Assembly: GCF_025847235.1 (NCBI RefSeq)
Contig: NZ_JAOZEW010000016.1
Coordinates: forward strand, 91,995 to 155,994
Reading direction: 5' to 3'
DNA length: 64,000 nucleotides
Origin: Flavobacterium shii
Lineage (GTDB): Bacteria > Bacteroidota > Bacteroidia > Flavobacteriales > Flavobacteriaceae
Position numbers and translations under genes: made by a program. A model generated the notes under the pieces. That model was not told the origin of the DNA, ran no database searches, and worked only from the letters and a program-made list of their open reading frames with translations. Positions 49,973 to 58,760 of the stretch are shown piece by piece; positions within the stretch are counted from its first letter, which is position 1, and each line of letters starts with the position of its first letter.

Positions 49973-50314
49973 TTAGTCTTCGTAACCGCTTTTTATAATG
50001 GTCGAAATCATCTTAAACTGTACATTGGCATTAAAGCTATGTTTTGCATGTGCCGGAATTACAATCCCCTGTCCAAGATTTAACTTATGAGGTTTGTCAT
50101 TAATTATTATTTCTGCAGTCCCATCAATTATCTGAATATAATTATCAAAAGGAGATATTTTTTCGGCTAGTTCTTCACCCGCGTCAAATGATGATGCTGT
50201 AATATTTCCAGTAGTTTTCTTAATAATCGTTTTACTTAAAACGGCATTAGGAATATACTGTATAATTTCAACAATTATATGTGATTTACCTTTTTCAATT
50301 TCGAAATGATTCAT
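49973..50314 (-). CDS. Cupin domain protein
   Basis: A 113-residue single cupin. Barrel motifs: SFDAGEELAEKISPFDNYIQ, IIDGTAEIIINDKPHKLNLG, QGIVIPAHAKHSFNA. The first motif lacks the usual HxH pair, and a His is present in the second motif (HAKHSF), so metal binding is uncertain. Cytoplasmic; role unknown. It is divergent from the hydrolase gene at 50705. Confidence 0.8.
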   Translation of the reverse strand: MNHFEIEKGKSHIIVEIIQYIPNAVLSKTIIKKTTGNITASSFDAGEELAEKISPFDNYIQIIDGTAEIIINDKPHKLNLGQGIVIPAHAKHSFNANVQFKMISTIIKSGYED

Positions 50315-50704
50315 TTGTTTATTGGGTGAGTATTAATTTACTAATTCAATTTTCGTAATAAACGAGTGTATTGAAAAAAAAATTCTCCACAAAACAAAGA
50401 TGATGTTTTAAATCGGTTAAGCGTTGTACAATTATTAAAAATTGTTACATAATTCCGAACTTCAAATCAATTCACACAAATATACATAACTTATTAAATA
50501 TCAGCATCATATTTCTTTTATTCAAATAAAAATCTTCTCTACTTTTATAGCATTAATATGCTGCAGCATTTTTCTTTACAAGAATTAAAATTGTATTGAA
50601 ATAACTAAATAAAAATAGATAAAAAATATAAATCCTATTTTTGTAATACAAAGCTAGAATACTATCATTTTATTCGTAGCGCCAAATTCGATTAAAACTA
50701 CTTT
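50315..50704. other. Divergent intergenic region
   Basis: 390 bp, very AT-rich, without a gene. TATTTTTG at 50636-50643 fits a -7 box for the rightward hydrolase gene and CAAATATA at 50477-50484 (TATATTTG on the minus strand) fits one for the leftward cupin gene; neither has a well-spaced TTG. Confidence 0.45.
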
Positions 50705-51631
50705 ATGAAACGTCTACTTCTAACCATTTATTTACTTATCGGAATGTCTAGTTCTCAATATGCTCAAAAAGTTATCCCTTTATATAATGGTAAAATTCCA
50801 AATTCTAAAGAAATTGCAGGTTTAAAAGACACAACTATTGTTTATACAGCTGGAGAAAAAAAGATTACTGTAATTACAAGAGTTGCTAATCCAGACCTTA
50901 CTATTTTCCTTCCCGAAAAAAATAAAGCTACAGGAATTGCAGTAATTATATGCCCTGGTGGAGGCTACTCGGGTGTAGCAATTGACCATGAAGGTTATGC
51001 TATTGCAAAAAAACTAAACGAAAACGGAATTGCAGGATTTGTATTAAAATACCGTTTACCAGATGCAAAATATGTCAACAACAAAGAAATAGTTCCTTTA
51101 CAAGATGTACAACGCGCCATTGAATTAGTAAGAGAAAATGCCAAACAATGGGGAATAAATCCAAACAAAGTTGGAATTCAGGGTAGTTCCGCAGGAGGGC
51201 ATTTGGCCGCCACAGCAGGTACACATTATTTAAAATCCTACATCGATAATCCACTAAAAACAAACTTACGTCCCGACTTTATGATTCTTACTTATCCTGT
51301 TATTAGCATGGCAGATAGTTTGACGCATATAGGCTCTAGAAATAATTTATTGGGCGAAAGCGTATCTCCGGAAAAAATTAAAGAATACTCAAATGAATTG
51401 CACATAACACCAAATACTCCACCTACATTTATTACCCACGCGGTAGATGATGATGCCGTTAAAGTGCAAAACTCACTTGTATTTATTGCTGCTTTACAAA
51501 AAAACAAAGTTCCCGTTGAATCATTCTTTTACGCCAAAGGTGGTCACGGTTTCGGAATGGATAATCCTACGAGCGATGTGCAGTGGATAGATAGTTGTAT
51601 CGATTGGATTTTGAAAACCAATAAAAAGTAG
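50705..51631 (+). CDS. Secreted alpha/beta hydrolase (acetyl xylan esterase/BD-FAE-like)
   Basis: A 308-residue exported esterase. Signal peptide MKRLLLTIYLLIGMSSSQYA; oxyanion motif CPGGGYSGVA; elbow GIQGSSAGGHLA (Ser); acid motif HAVDDDAVKV (Asp) and GGHGFGM (His). The family acts on acetylated sugars or small esters, so a role in polysaccharide use is possible. The next gene, a broken kinase, starts 9 bp downstream. Confidence 0.88.
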   Translation: MKRLLLTIYLLIGMSSSQYAQKVIPLYNGKIPNSKEIAGLKDTTIVYTAGEKKITVITRVANPDLTIFLPEKNKATGIAVIICPGGGYSGVAIDHEGYAIAKKLNENGIAGFVLKYRLPDAKYVNNKEIVPLQDVQRAIELVRENAKQWGINPNKVGIQGSSAGGHLAATAGTHYLKSYIDNPLKTNLRPDFMILTYPVISMADSLTHIGSRNNLLGESVSPEKIKEYSNELHITPNTPPTFITHAVDDDAVKVQNSLVFIAALQKNKVPVESFFYAKGGHGFGMDNPTSDVQWIDSCIDWILKTNKK

Positions 51632-51640
51632 ATAAAAAAA

Positions 51641-52192
51641 ATGAGAGTTCATATTTTTAGCGCTTCCGGTAGTGGAGTAACCATGCTAGGAAACGCTTTA
51701 TCCGAAAAGTTAAACATTCCCTATTTTTACAGTGATACTTATTTCTGGGAGAAATCTAATCCGCCTTTTACAATAAAACGAAATCCCGAAGAGCGAAATT
51801 CAGCTATTCAAGCGGAACTCAACAATAATGAAAACTGGATTTGGGGTGGTTCATCAATGAATTGAGGCGAGAATGTATTCCCTGCATACGATTTGGTTAT
51901 TTTCTTATACTTACCGCATGAAGTAAGAATGGAACGTCTCAAGAAAAGAGAACTGGAAAGATATGGAGATATTATTTTAACCGACCCGGAACGTATAAAA
52001 TTATTCAAAGAATTCATTACTTGGGCTGGTGACTATGATGATACCAAAGGCATTGCTAACAGAAATTTAATCGTACACGAAAATTGGCTGAATAAATTCA
52101 CCTTTCCTATTCTAAAAATAGAAGGAGATTTAACTGTAGATGAAATAATGAAGCTAGTCATCGATAAATTGACCGAAGAAAGAATAAAATAA
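51641..52192 (+). pseudogene. P-loop nucleotide-kinase-like gene with an in-frame stop
   Basis: One continuous frame of 184 codons interrupted only by TGA at codon 75 (51863-51865). Upstream: RVHIFSASGSGVTMLGNALS (P-loop-like, GSGVT) and PYFYSDTYFWEKSNPPFT; downstream: NVFPAYDLVIFLYLPHEVRM, ERLKKRELERYGD, TWAGDYDD. The two parts together match the small kinase family with GASGSGVTTLG start. TGA in place of a Trp codon (TGG) gives the sequence SMNWGENVF, so a single recent nonsense mutation (or a sequencing error) is likely. The halves are not two genes. Confidence 0.8.
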
Positions 52193-52206
52193 TTAGAATT
52201 AATACA

Positions 52207-52734
52207 ATGGAAACCTCAACTATCTGGGTCACAAATAACATTCATAAAGATTTGCTTGAAGCAAAAAAACTACTCTACGATTCTTGTAACCTAGAATGTA
52301 CACAACCAATAGCCGAAGCCGAGAGTACCGATTATGGTGCTTATACTTTTAAGATCAATAAACAATCTGTTATATATCGCGTGGCGAAAATTACTCCAAC
52401 CAAAGTGGGACAATTTGTTACGTTATGGAAAAGAAGCAACAAAGGTCCTATTGCCCCTTTTGAGATTACAGACAATATCGATTTGTTTATTGTAAGCACT
52501 AGAAATGATTCTCATTTTGGACAATTTATTTTTCCTAAATCGGTATTACATCAAAAAGGAATTTTATCCGATGATAAGAAAGAAGGCAAACGTGCCATTC
52601 GTGTATATCCGCCTTGGGATAATACAACTAGCAAGCAAGCACAGAAAACACAACAATGGCAATTAGACTATTTTGTTACTATTCCTAGTGATAAACCCGG
52701 TGCGTTGGATTTAATAAAAAAGTTGATTCCTTGA
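52207..52734 (+). CDS. MepB family protein
   Basis: A 175-residue protein of the MepB family, named from the Staphylococcus mepRAB locus; biochemical function unknown. Conserved landmarks: EAESTDYGAYTFKINKQSVI, YRVAKITPTKVGQFVTLWKR, DNIDLFIVSTRN, FGQFIFPKSVLHQKGILS and AIRVYPPWD. Soluble, cytoplasmic. It lies 14 bp after the kinase pseudogene. Confidence 0.9.
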   Translation: METSTIWVTNNIHKDLLEAKKLLYDSCNLECTQPIAEAESTDYGAYTFKINKQSVIYRVAKITPTKVGQFVTLWKRSNKGPIAPFEITDNIDLFIVSTRNDSHFGQFIFPKSVLHQKGILSDDKKEGKRAIRVYPPWDNTTSKQAQKTQQWQLDYFVTIPSDKPGALDLIKKLIP

Positions 52735-52774
52735 TAAATAAATCTTATTTTAGCTAATACTTAAATCAATAGCC

Positions 52775-53407
52775 ATGACAGGAATAGAAAGTTTAGGAAC
52801 ATTTATAATAGCAGCAATAATTGTGGTTATTACTCCGGGAATCGATACTATCATGGTATTAACAAGAAGTATTTCTCTAGGCAAAAAAGCAGGATTATAT
52901 TCGGCTTTGGGAGTTAGTTTAGGCTTAATAGTTCATACGCTTGCTGCCACATTTGGACTTTCGCTTATTCTGGCACAATCTGCACTTGCCTTTAGTATTG
53001 TTAAATATTTAGGAGCTGCCTATTTATTTTATCTGGGTTATAAATCGCTTACTGCAAAAACAACACAAACAGAAATAAAATCTATTGAAGTTAAAAACAC
53101 TAAAAACAGGAAATTATTTTTCACAGCTTTACTAAGCGATATTCTAAATCCTAAAATCGCCATTTTCTTCCTGGCATTTTTACCGCAATTTGTAAAAAGT
53201 TCAGAGATAAACAACCCTGCTCCTTATTTATTACTCGGATTCATCATCTTTATTATAACCCTAATATGGTGTTCATTTTTGGCATTAATGAGAAGTAACG
53301 TTGCAACTCTTTTTAATAAAAACAAAAATGCCGAAAGCCGATTGAATAAAATGACTGGTATAGTTTTCATTTTACTTGGCCTAAAAGTCGCTTTCACAAA
53401 AAGATAA
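52775..53407 (+). CDS. LysE family amino-acid exporter
   Basis: A 210-residue inner-membrane transporter of the LysE/RhtB type with six hydrophobic segments. The family start TFIIAAIIVVITPGIDTIMV (with the TPGP-like motif) and the loop SILNPK-like text DILNPKIAIFFLAFLPQF are clear. Substrate is probably an amino acid or derivative exported from the cytoplasm. Confidence 0.9.
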   Translation: MTGIESLGTFIIAAIIVVITPGIDTIMVLTRSISLGKKAGLYSALGVSLGLIVHTLAATFGLSLILAQSALAFSIVKYLGAAYLFYLGYKSLTAKTTQTEIKSIEVKNTKNRKLFFTALLSDILNPKIAIFFLAFLPQFVKSSEINNPAPYLLLGFIIFIITLIWCSFLALMRSNVATLFNKNKNAESRLNKMTGIVFILLGLKVAFTKR

Positions 53408-53443
53408 TTATAAGGGATCATAACTAATTTTAAAACAGACAAT

Positions 53444-53614
53444 ATGAAAAACAACACTCGATTACTTTTATTTTTAGCAATTATTGGTATAGTTGCTGGA
53501 ACAATAATTAAACTTCAGGGTTATAAAACTATTGGAGACACATTCCTCGGATTATCAACTCTCGTTTGGTTATATATTATTGGTTCCTTTATTTATGCAA
53601 GACAAAAAAGATAA
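53444..53614 (+). CDS. Small membrane protein, 56 residues
   Basis: A short gene beginning MKNNTRLLLFLAIIGIVAGT and ending IYARQKR, with two membrane helices (LLLFLAIIGIVAGTII and FLGLSTLVWLYIIGSFIY). Its TAA overlaps the ATG of the next small membrane protein gene by one base, so the two are translated together. No family recognised; found by reading the gap. Confidence 0.7.
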   Translation: MKNNTRLLLFLAIIGIVAGTIIKLQGYKTIGDTFLGLSTLVWLYIIGSFIYARQKR

Positions 53615-53823
53615 TGACTAAAACAATCTATAGAATTCAAATGGTTATTTTTCTAGGCGCTCTATTTATGATAGGACTTGGATTATTCGATCTAATAAAT
53701 AATGGATTGAAAACGGGAAAAGAACTCGTTTGGCAAATCTCACTTTTCATTCCTTTTATCTTATTAAGTATTTCTTCGGGCATTAGAATTTATTTAAAAA
53801 ATCCGTTACAAAACAATAGCTAA
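53614..53823 (+). CDS. Small membrane protein, 69 residues
   Basis: From ATG 53614, MTKTIYRIQMVIFLGALFMI, with two helices (VIFLGALFMIGLGLFDLI and ISLFIPFILLSISSGIRI). The start is fixed by the TAATG overlap with the preceding gene. A longer frame from 53566 is not used. Function unknown; similar paired small membrane proteins are common in flavobacteria. Confidence 0.7.
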   Translation: MTKTIYRIQMVIFLGALFMIGLGLFDLINNGLKTGKELVWQISLFIPFILLSISSGIRIYLKNPLQNNS

Positions 53824-53884
53824 GTTCCTTTAATCAAACAAATAATACGAACGTCCGAGAAGTAATTCTGGAGATATCAAGCAT

Positions 53885-54565
53885 ATGAATACCGATTACA
53901 CAAAATTAGACAATCCTGCCTGGCATTCTTTATCAGAAACACATAAAGAGTTTCAAGTAGATTACAATACTATCAAATTTTATCATCCCGATTATTGTCC
54001 TTTCGGTGGATTTATGACTTCCGAAAATATCTCAAACGCAATTGATGAATATTCAAAACTGACAGACAGTTTTTTTATTGTTGGCGAAAAACCACAACTT
54101 TCAAATCAATTAGAATTGAAAAAAGAATTAATATGTCTGCAAATGATTATCTATAATCGAATAGATATTGAAATAAAAGAAGAAATTATCCCACTTACAA
54201 CCAACGACCATAACGATGCTTTATTTGAATTGGTTAGTTTGGTTCAACCGGGTTATTTTAAAAGAAAAACGGCTTTACTAGGCAATTATATCGGAATATT
54301 TAAAGATAGTAAACTTATTGCTGTTACTGGCGAACGCATGAAAATGAATGATTTTACCGAAGTAAGTGCAATCGTAACCCATCCCGATTATACAGGACAA
54401 GGATATGCCAGACAATTAATCGCTCATGCAGTAAATAACATTTTCGATCAGAATAAAACACCTTATTTACACGTTGTTGAAAATAATATAGGTGCAATAA
54501 AACTATATGAGAAACTAGGATTCACCACGAGACGAAAAATGAGTCTTTGGTATATTTCAAAGTAA
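53885..54565 (+). CDS. GNAT acetyltransferase
   Basis: A 226-residue protein. The C-terminal GNAT domain (about 105-225) has KLIAVTGERM, the acetyl-CoA motif AIVTHPDYTGQGYARQLIAH and HVVENNIGAIKLYEKLGFTT. The N-terminal 100 residues are a separate alpha/beta region (FKVDYNTIKFYHPDY-like text and GEKPQLSNQLELKKEL). This two-part form is common in flavobacteria; the substrate is unknown. Confidence 0.88.
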   Translation: MNTDYTKLDNPAWHSLSETHKEFQVDYNTIKFYHPDYCPFGGFMTSENISNAIDEYSKLTDSFFIVGEKPQLSNQLELKKELICLQMIIYNRIDIEIKEEIIPLTTNDHNDALFELVSLVQPGYFKRKTALLGNYIGIFKDSKLIAVTGERMKMNDFTEVSAIVTHPDYTGQGYARQLIAHAVNNIFDQNKTPYLHVVENNIGAIKLYEKLGFTTRRKMSLWYISK

Positions 54566-54603
54566 AACAAAGGCAGTTCTAATTTATTAAAAACAAATTA
54601 ATT

Positions 54604-55092
54604 ATGACACCAAGGAATTACAGGCAAGGAGCAATCGGTGCTTTACTTGACGAATACGAACGTACAATTATTGATTTACAACAAACTATTTCGGATATTT
54701 CGGATACTGAACTTATAATAATTGTAGACAATCAAACAACCGATTCCAGCTTTATATCAATTCAGACTATTTTATCTCATGTTGTTTGTTCGAGTTATGC
54801 TTACGCTATTTACATTCGACGTTTTAAAGGAGAGACAATAGATTTTCCTTTTGAAATATATCACATGACTATCCATGATTATCATAATCACTTAAATGAT
54901 TCTTTTAATTTTATGGTCGATTCCTTTAAAGGTATAAATGACAATGAACTCGAAGAATTTGCCAATAACAAAAAACTAATTACCTCTTGGGGACAAATTT
55001 ACGATATCGAACAAATTATGGAACATGCCATTGTACACGTTTTGAGACATCGCCGCCAAATCGAAAAATATAAAATAATAGTCCGTCAATAA
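54604..55092 (+). CDS. DinB-like four-helix protein
   Basis: A 162-residue all-helical protein of the DinB/YfiT type. Helix one GALLDEYERTIIDLQQTISD; a metal-ligand-type His in IQTILSHVVCSSYAY; and HAIVHVLRHRRQIEKYK with further His residues at the end. The family uses three His to bind metal and often acts as thiol-dependent transferases. Cytoplasmic. Confidence 0.75.
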   Translation: MTPRNYRQGAIGALLDEYERTIIDLQQTISDISDTELIIIVDNQTTDSSFISIQTILSHVVCSSYAYAIYIRRFKGETIDFPFEIYHMTIHDYHNHLNDSFNFMVDSFKGINDNELEEFANNKKLITSWGQIYDIEQIMEHAIVHVLRHRRQIEKYKIIVRQ

Positions 55093-55140
55093 TAAAACAA
55101 ATCTATACTATTTGTTTCCTACTTAATAAATTACCTTTTC

Positions 55141-56022
55141 ATGAAAAAAATATGCTGCCTCTTTATCTTTCTTTTATTTGCAAATTCAATTTTTGCTCAA
55201 ACAAAAAACAAACAAGTTAAAGATGAAAGTCAACCAATAGTTCTTGGGATTACAGATAAAATAAAATCGACTGAACTTGGTGAAACAAGAACAATAAACA
55301 TTTACTTACCCGAAGGATATAATAAAAAAGACACCTTAAAATATCCTGTAATATATATTCTGGATGGTGGTCTCGAAGAAGATTTTATTCATATTACAGG
55401 AATCGTTCGATTTAATACACAATCCTGGATAGCACGATTTCCAAAATCAATTGTAGTTGGAATAGAAAACACCAATAGAAGACGTGATTTTACATTTAGC
55501 GTTCCGAATTTGGATTTTGTAGAAAAAATAGGATTCAAAAAAGAAAGCTTTCCTAAGTATGGCGGGTCTGATAAGTATATTGCTTTTCTTGAAAAAGAAC
55601 TACAGCCTTATATTGATAAAAAATTCAATACAGACTATCATAAAACTGTTATCGGCGAATCATTGGCAGGACTTCTAGCAACCGAAATTTTATTAAAACA
55701 CCGAAATTTATTTGACAGCTATATAATTATCGCTCCAAGTTTATGGTGGGGAGATCAATCCTTATTGGCGGAAGCTCCTAAATTGCTTAAAGCAAAAGAT
55801 AATAAACCTGTACAAGTATATATTGCTGCCTGTGACAAAGACGAAGATAAAACTATGTATGATGTAGCAGTATCATTAAGCGAAACGCTAAAGCAAAATG
55901 ACGGAAACAATACTAAAGTACATTATGATTATATCCAAAACGAAATTCACTCTACTGTAATTCATCAAGCTGTTTACAACGCTTTTAAAGCCTTTTATCC
56001 AAAAACTATTTATCAGAAATAA
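55141..56022 (+). CDS. Secreted esterase (esterase D/IroE-like, PF00756 type)
   Basis: A 293-residue exported alpha/beta hydrolase. Signal peptide MKKICCLFIFLLFANSIFAQ; YPVIYILDGGLEEDFIH; elbow VIGESLAGLLATE (Ser); acid region YIAACDKDEDKT; late His in NEIHSTVIH. Related enzymes cleave siderophore or acyl esters. It stands alone between DinB-like and DUF6891-like genes. Confidence 0.87.
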   Translation: MKKICCLFIFLLFANSIFAQTKNKQVKDESQPIVLGITDKIKSTELGETRTINIYLPEGYNKKDTLKYPVIYILDGGLEEDFIHITGIVRFNTQSWIARFPKSIVVGIENTNRRRDFTFSVPNLDFVEKIGFKKESFPKYGGSDKYIAFLEKELQPYIDKKFNTDYHKTVIGESLAGLLATEILLKHRNLFDSYIIIAPSLWWGDQSLLAEAPKLLKAKDNKPVQVYIAACDKDEDKTMYDVAVSLSETLKQNDGNNTKVHYDYIQNEIHSTVIHQAVYNAFKAFYPKTIYQK

Positions 56023-56057
56023 AACGATAACATCATTCCTTAATAAATTAAAAAATT

Positions 56058-56699
56058 ATGACCGAAGATCAAGAATACATCTATGATTCATTAGTAAATC
56101 AAATAAAAATGGGATTTTTTCCTATTGATGAAATTAAAGAAATGACATTGGAACAAGTCGAAGATGAAGGAATGGAAGATGAAATTTCAGAAAAATGGAT
56201 TAATAAAACCATTGATGCTGAATTTAAAAAACACAAAGAAGCAAGCAAAAACTGGAATACTCCAACTGATACCGAAAGACTTGTAAAAGCATTTAATGAA
56301 TTGAGTGAAGCGAAAATTATTGCACTTCATAATGCTGGTTACACAACAAGCGAAGGAGAATATGAAGTTGTTGAGGTAGAAATAGAATTAAGAAAACACC
56401 AAATACAATCGGATGGATATTGCTTTTATCACGGCCAGGATCTAGAAAGAGCCATTGATCCGGATAGTAGGAACTTAATGATTTCTTTTCAAAAAATAGA
56501 TAATTCGGATGATACTGTTACAATTACTGTTGGCAAAAAAGTAGCCGAAATACTTAAAAATAATGACTTCGAAATAGTTTGGGACGGAACTGCTCAAACC
56601 AAAATAGAGATCCCAAACTTTAATTGGGAAAAGGTTTATAGTGACTCCGATGAGGATTTACTAAATCATAATAGAGTATTGCCGTTTATGGTAAAGTAG
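56058..56699 (+). CDS. DUF6891-type unknown protein
   Basis: A 213-residue acidic cytoplasmic protein. N-terminal helices (EYIYDSLVNQIKMGFFPIDE), middle LVKAFNELSEAKIIALHNAG followed by YTTSEGEYEVVEVE, then SDGYCFYHGQDLERAI and a beta end DDTVTITVGKKVAEIL, FEIVWDGTAQTKIEI. The pattern matches the DUF6891 family; function unknown. Confidence 0.7.
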   Translation: MTEDQEYIYDSLVNQIKMGFFPIDEIKEMTLEQVEDEGMEDEISEKWINKTIDAEFKKHKEASKNWNTPTDTERLVKAFNELSEAKIIALHNAGYTTSEGEYEVVEVEIELRKHQIQSDGYCFYHGQDLERAIDPDSRNLMISFQKIDNSDDTVTITVGKKVAEILKNNDFEIVWDGTAQTKIEIPNFNWEKVYSDSDEDLLNHNRVLPFMVK

Positions 56700-56746
56700 T
56701 GGTTTAGGTTAATGATAGGGTTACTTTATGTGTAAACCTATATTAC

Positions 56747-56772
56747 GTAGACGCACTGCAGTGCGCCTCTAC
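56747..56772. repeat. Short palindrome, REP-like
   Basis: GTAGACGCACTG followed by CAGTGCGCCTCTAC: an imperfect palindrome of the GTAGA-GACGCAC type often dispersed in Bacteroidota intergenic DNA. The neighbouring text (GAACCTTT, CCTAAGAACC) resembles other intergenic junk repeats in the window. 56773-56955 holds no gene. Confidence 0.5.
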
Positions 56773-56955
56773 AAAAAACCTTTGAACCTTTATTCCTAAG
56801 AACCTTTACTCAGAACCTTAAAATACCTTCGTCTTTTTTTACAAAAACATTAACACTACTCTTATTCTTACAAACAGTAAATGATATTATATTTGGTTCA
56901 TCATTTTAGAACTATCTAAAAATGAAATCATCAACATTCAAAAAAACAAAACAAA

Positions 56956-57168
56956 ATGACAAAAGTAATCACGGTTCTAACTATTGCATTATTCTCTATG
57001 GGTGTAAGTGCTCAGGAAGCTAAGCCAACAGCTAAAAAAGAAACTACTTCGAAAACAATGAGCAAAGCTGATATTGAAAAATGTAAAGCTAAATGCAAAG
57101 CCGAAGGAAAAAAATGCGATAAAGACATGGCTGGTAAAGATGCCAAAAAATGTTGTGCTAAGAAATAA
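56956..57168 (+). CDS. Small exported Lys/Cys-rich protein
   Basis: A 70-residue protein with a signal peptide (KVITVLTIALFSMGVSAQ) and a mature part of about 50 residues rich in Lys, Ala and Cys (CKAKCKAEGKKCDKD, KKCCAKK). Five to six Cys suggest metal binding or disulfides in the periplasm. Followed by a strong terminator, consistent with high expression. No named family. Confidence 0.75.
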   Translation: MTKVITVLTIALFSMGVSAQEAKPTAKKETTSKTMSKADIEKCKAKCKAEGKKCDKDMAGKDAKKCCAKK

Positions 57169-57189
57169 TACTTCTTTGTATTCCATAAA

Positions 57190-57219
57190 AAATGCCTCAA
57201 GAAATTGAGGCATTTTTTT
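57190..57219 (+). terminator. Terminator of the Lys/Cys-rich gene
   Basis: 11-bp stem AAATGCCTCAA / TTGAGGCATTT with loop GAAA and T-run. Confidence 0.92.
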
Positions 57220-57271
57220 ATGTTTTATATTTTCTTTCTATAGATTACATACTATCTAACTCTTTACGAAA

Positions 57272-57396
57272 GGAACGCAGATGATACGGATTCGCTAAGG
57301 CGAAAACACGGATTAAAACGGATTTTATTTTGATTATTTTTAAATCAGTTTTAATCCGTGGCTTTACTTTTGTAAATCTGTATCATCCGCGTCCCC
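57272..57396. repeat. Large imperfect palindrome, dispersed repeat
   Basis: The left arm (GGAACGCAGATGATACGGAT, CACGGATTAAAACGGAT) and right arm (AATCCGTGG, ATCTGTATCATCCGCGTCCC) are reverse complements with mismatches over about 55 bp each. It can form a long cruciform or RNA hairpin. Not coding. Confidence 0.7.
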
Positions 57397-57425
57397 TTTT
57401 TATGGGCAATTTAAGTTAGCAACTC

Positions 57426-57514
57426 TTTACTTCGTCCGTTCGCTATCGCTCGGGTGTCAAAATCCTAAACTGACTTTCTTAACTCGAGACTGAAAGTCGA
57501 ACAGACGAAGTAAA
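57426..57514. repeat. Second inverted repeat in the same gap
   Basis: TTTACTTCGTCCGTTCG at 57426-57442 and CGAACAGACGAAGTAAA at 57498-57514, 16 of 17 bases complementary, around 55 bp. It ends 15 bp before the stop codon of the DUF4442 gene and might serve as its terminator region. Confidence 0.65.
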
Positions 57515-57528
57515 TCTGTGGCTAATAA

Positions 57529-57981
57529 CTATTTTACGCGTACGCTCCATTCAAAATCCATTTCGGATACTTGAATTCCTTTTTCATCGGTTCCTATAGA
57601 TTTCATCCAGAAGGTTTGCCCCTCGCCTGTTTCGATTGTTCTTTGGATAGCTTCGGCTATTAAATGACCGTCGTTGCATACGAATGTAATACGTCCGGTT
57701 GCTTTTTTGGTAAAGTTCCCTTTATTATTAGCCACAAGCATAGAGATCTTGCGTCCGCTTTTTTGGATTCCGGATATTACCAATGCTCCTGTTGTAAGTT
57801 CGGCTGCCATAGCTTGTACTGCAAAATACATGGAGTTAAAAGGATTCTGGTTTATCCAACGGTGTTTTACCGTTACTACGCATTTATTGTCGTCGATTTC
57901 TTTTACTCGTACTCCACAAATGAAGGCCGATGGTAATTTGAATAATACAAATTTATTGAGTTTGGAAACTGAAACTGCCAT
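57529..57981 (-). CDS. DUF4442 hotdog-fold protein
   Basis: A 150-residue protein from ATG 57981. PaaI/DUF4442-like thioesterase fold: FKLPSAFICGVRVKEIDDNK, CVVTVKHRWINQNPFNSMYF, AVQAMAAELTTGALV and ITFVCNDGHLIAEAIQRTIE. A catalytic residue cannot be assigned with certainty. The 26 extra codons to 58059 look non-family and are left out. Confidence 0.82.
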   Translation of the reverse strand: MAVSVSKLNKFVLFKLPSAFICGVRVKEIDDNKCVVTVKHRWINQNPFNSMYFAVQAMAAELTTGALVISGIQKSGRKISMLVANNKGNFTKKATGRITFVCNDGHLIAEAIQRTIETGEGQTFWMKSIGTDEKGIQVSEMDFEWSVRVK

Positions 57982-58212
57982 ACCGTTTTGTTTTTTATGT
58001 AAAAATACAAAAAAACTATGCGCGCACAATAAATTGTTATTACTTTCATAAAACGCCAATAAATACGGCTAGTTACACTCATTTCCAACACTTTTTTCAT
58101 GTAAATAAAATTTCAAATTTGTTAAAATTTTGTTAATAATTAGTACTATGCAAAACAAGATACTGTCTTTTAGCCATATATTTGTATAAGAAATTACTAT
58201 ATACTTTTAATC

Positions 58213-58692
58213 ATGGAAACAACAACACCACTAATCATGGAAACATCATCTGAAAGAAACACTGCGGCGTTCACACATTTAAGTACATTGACTCAATATT
58301 TTATTCCGTTTGGGAATTATATCTTCCCGATATTAATCTGGACGAGTAAAAAAGACAAGTCAGAATTTGTGAATCATCATGGTAAACAAGCTTTAAATTT
58401 TCAGTTAAGCTTATTGTTATACACTTTGGCTCTTGCATTAATCGCTATTCCAATTTTTGTTTTTGTAATCTTCAAGAACATTCCGATGAATACAATTATT
58501 CACGATGAAGATTTTATTCTGAATAATTTTAATCTTGGCGACAATATCGGAATCTTGAGTATTGGAGTTTTGGCAATTTTAATCTTTGGGATGTTAAAAG
58601 TACTTGAGTTCTTTTTGGTTATTTATGCTTCGATAAAAGCTTCGAACGGGGAATTATACAAATATCCGCTTACGATTCCTTTTATTAAGTAA
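58213..58692 (+). CDS. DUF4870 family membrane protein
   Basis: A 159-residue inner-membrane protein with three hydrophobic segments. The family marker FVNHHGKQALNFQLSLLLYT follows YIFPILIWTSKKDKSEF. Function unknown; members are common as small membrane proteins in many bacteria. Two start codons are possible, ATG 58213 and ATG 58237. Confidence 0.85.
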   Translation: METTTPLIMETSSERNTAAFTHLSTLTQYFIPFGNYIFPILIWTSKKDKSEFVNHHGKQALNFQLSLLLYTLALALIAIPIFVFVIFKNIPMNTIIHDEDFILNNFNLGDNIGILSIGVLAILIFGMLKVLEFFLVIYASIKASNGELYKYPLTIPFIK

Positions 58693-58760
58693 CGCTTATC
58701 CTTCGACTCCGCTCAGGATGACAAGATAAAAAGTTAAAAGTTATATACAATATATGAGTC

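Noticed and set aside
51893..52192. Separate 99-codon gene
   Set aside because: It is in the same frame as 51641-51865 and continues the kinase-like sequence after an in-frame TGA, so it is the second half of a broken gene.
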